Source: Arabidopsis thaliana
Taxonomy: Eukaryota; Streptophyta; Magnoliopsida; Brassicales; Brassicaceae
DNA: 64,000 nucleotides
Reading direction: 5' to 3'
Assembly: GCF_000001735.4 (NCBI RefSeq)
Contig: NC_003074.8
Coordinates: 6,696,101 to 6,760,100 of the forward strand
In this document: positions 63,557-64,000 of the stretch, piece by piece
Layout of the letters: every line of letters starts with the position of its first letter
How positions within the stretch are numbered: position 1 is the first letter of the stretch
Notes under the pieces: generated by a model
Databases searched by the model: none
What the model saw: the letters and a program-made list of their open reading frames with translations, nothing else
Told to the model about the DNA's origin: nothing
Made by a program: the position numbers and the translations under genes

Positions 63557-64000
63557 CTGTCATTTAATTTTATTTTTGTATCAGTCAGAAAAGTCAAATT
63601 TTACTATTGCAAATAGTGTCATTTATAGATATTTTACTATTGCAAATAGGGTCATTTATAGATATTTGTTTGGTAATTTTACCCCTCTAAAAAGGTACAC
63701 ATTGTTTAACTAATGTACAATGATGATGGTTAAACATAAACCAGACTAGAATAAAGAAAAACAAAGATACTTTAATTTATTGATCAAGTTTCATTGTCTT
63801 TCATGTCTTTTTGAAGTTCACATTGGATGCCAATTTATGCTACACTACCCCAAATCGCGACTTCTTAAGCTTCCTTTTGGAAAAACTCAATATGAAATAC
63901 TATATTAATATTCAAAACAAATTATTTTTCATTACTTTGGTGTTATGTTATGATTAGAGGTCTTTCTTGCTTGACTTAACAAAATCATAAATTGCATCAT
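63557..64000 (-). other. Intron of bHLH113 running off the window
   Basis: AT-rich, non-coding. A 33-bp tandem duplication sits at 63599–63664. The acceptor AG for the next exon is at 63557–63558 (minus strand). Confidence 0.6.
63599..63664. repeat. 33-bp tandem duplication
   Basis: Copies 63599–63631 and 63632–63664 differ at one base (CAAATAGTG against CAAATAGGG). Recent slippage or duplication in an intron. Confidence 0.95.

Overview
The window looks like a plant nuclear chromosome: AT-rich spacers, genes broken by short GT–AG introns, and plant-specific families (U-box/ARM, F-box/FBA, filament-like plant protein, reticulon RTNLB, cinnamyl alcohol dehydrogenase, plastid PGDH). I recognise the gene order as Arabidopsis thaliana chromosome 3, about At3g19320 to At3g19500. 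Locus names and symbols come from memory. Gene models come from reading frames and splice sites: in every multi-exon model the exon phases join without a stop.

Layout. 0.3–2.0 kb: secreted proline-rich LRR protein (−). 2.4–3.1 kb: decayed poly(A)-binding-protein RRM pseudogene (+). 3.3–4.6 kb: UPF0496/DUF677 protein (+). 5.3–8.0 kb: DUF3754 membrane protein, 14 exons (−). 9.4–9.8 kb: MPC, a free PABP C-terminal domain (+). 11.1–12.8 kb: three-CCCH zinc finger C3H39 (+). 14.9–17.4 kb: filament-like coiled-coil protein (+). 18.5–19.8 kb: E3 ligase PUB25 (−). 19.8–26.9 kb: a 7-kb gene-poor stretch with a MITE-like element and a cluster of ACGT-core palindromes. 26.9–30.8 kb: tandem papain-like proteases RD21C (with granulin domain) and RDL2 (without). 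31–33 kb: F-box relic, degenerate repeats and a Helitron-like patch. 33.5–34.6 kb: F-box At3g19410 (+). 35.7–39.3 kb: PTEN2A (+). 40.3–42.3 kb: secreted Cys/Pro-rich root-cap-domain protein (−). 43.8–44.4 kb: F-box relic (−). 44.7–47.0 kb: organellar RluA-type pseudouridine synthase (+). 48.8–50.9 kb: CAD4 (+). 51.5–52.8 kb: reticulon RTNLB11 (+). 53.7–54.8 kb: F-box At3g19470 (+). 56.5–58.6 kb: PGDH3 (+), convergent with 58.8–62.0 kb NHD1 plastid Na+/H+ antiporter (−). 63.2 kb to the edge: 3' exons of bHLH113 (−).

There is no operon-like organisation; these are independent genes. The shared threads are local duplications: two PABP-derived pieces, two tandem cysteine proteases, and four FBA-type F-box copies (two intact, two decayed). 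No clearly new biological system is visible. The most interesting items are the possible splitting of an ancestral PABP gene into an RRM pseudogene and the single-domain MPC gene, the palindrome/G-box island at 23.8–24.0 kb in otherwise empty DNA, and small unexplained coding-like relics.
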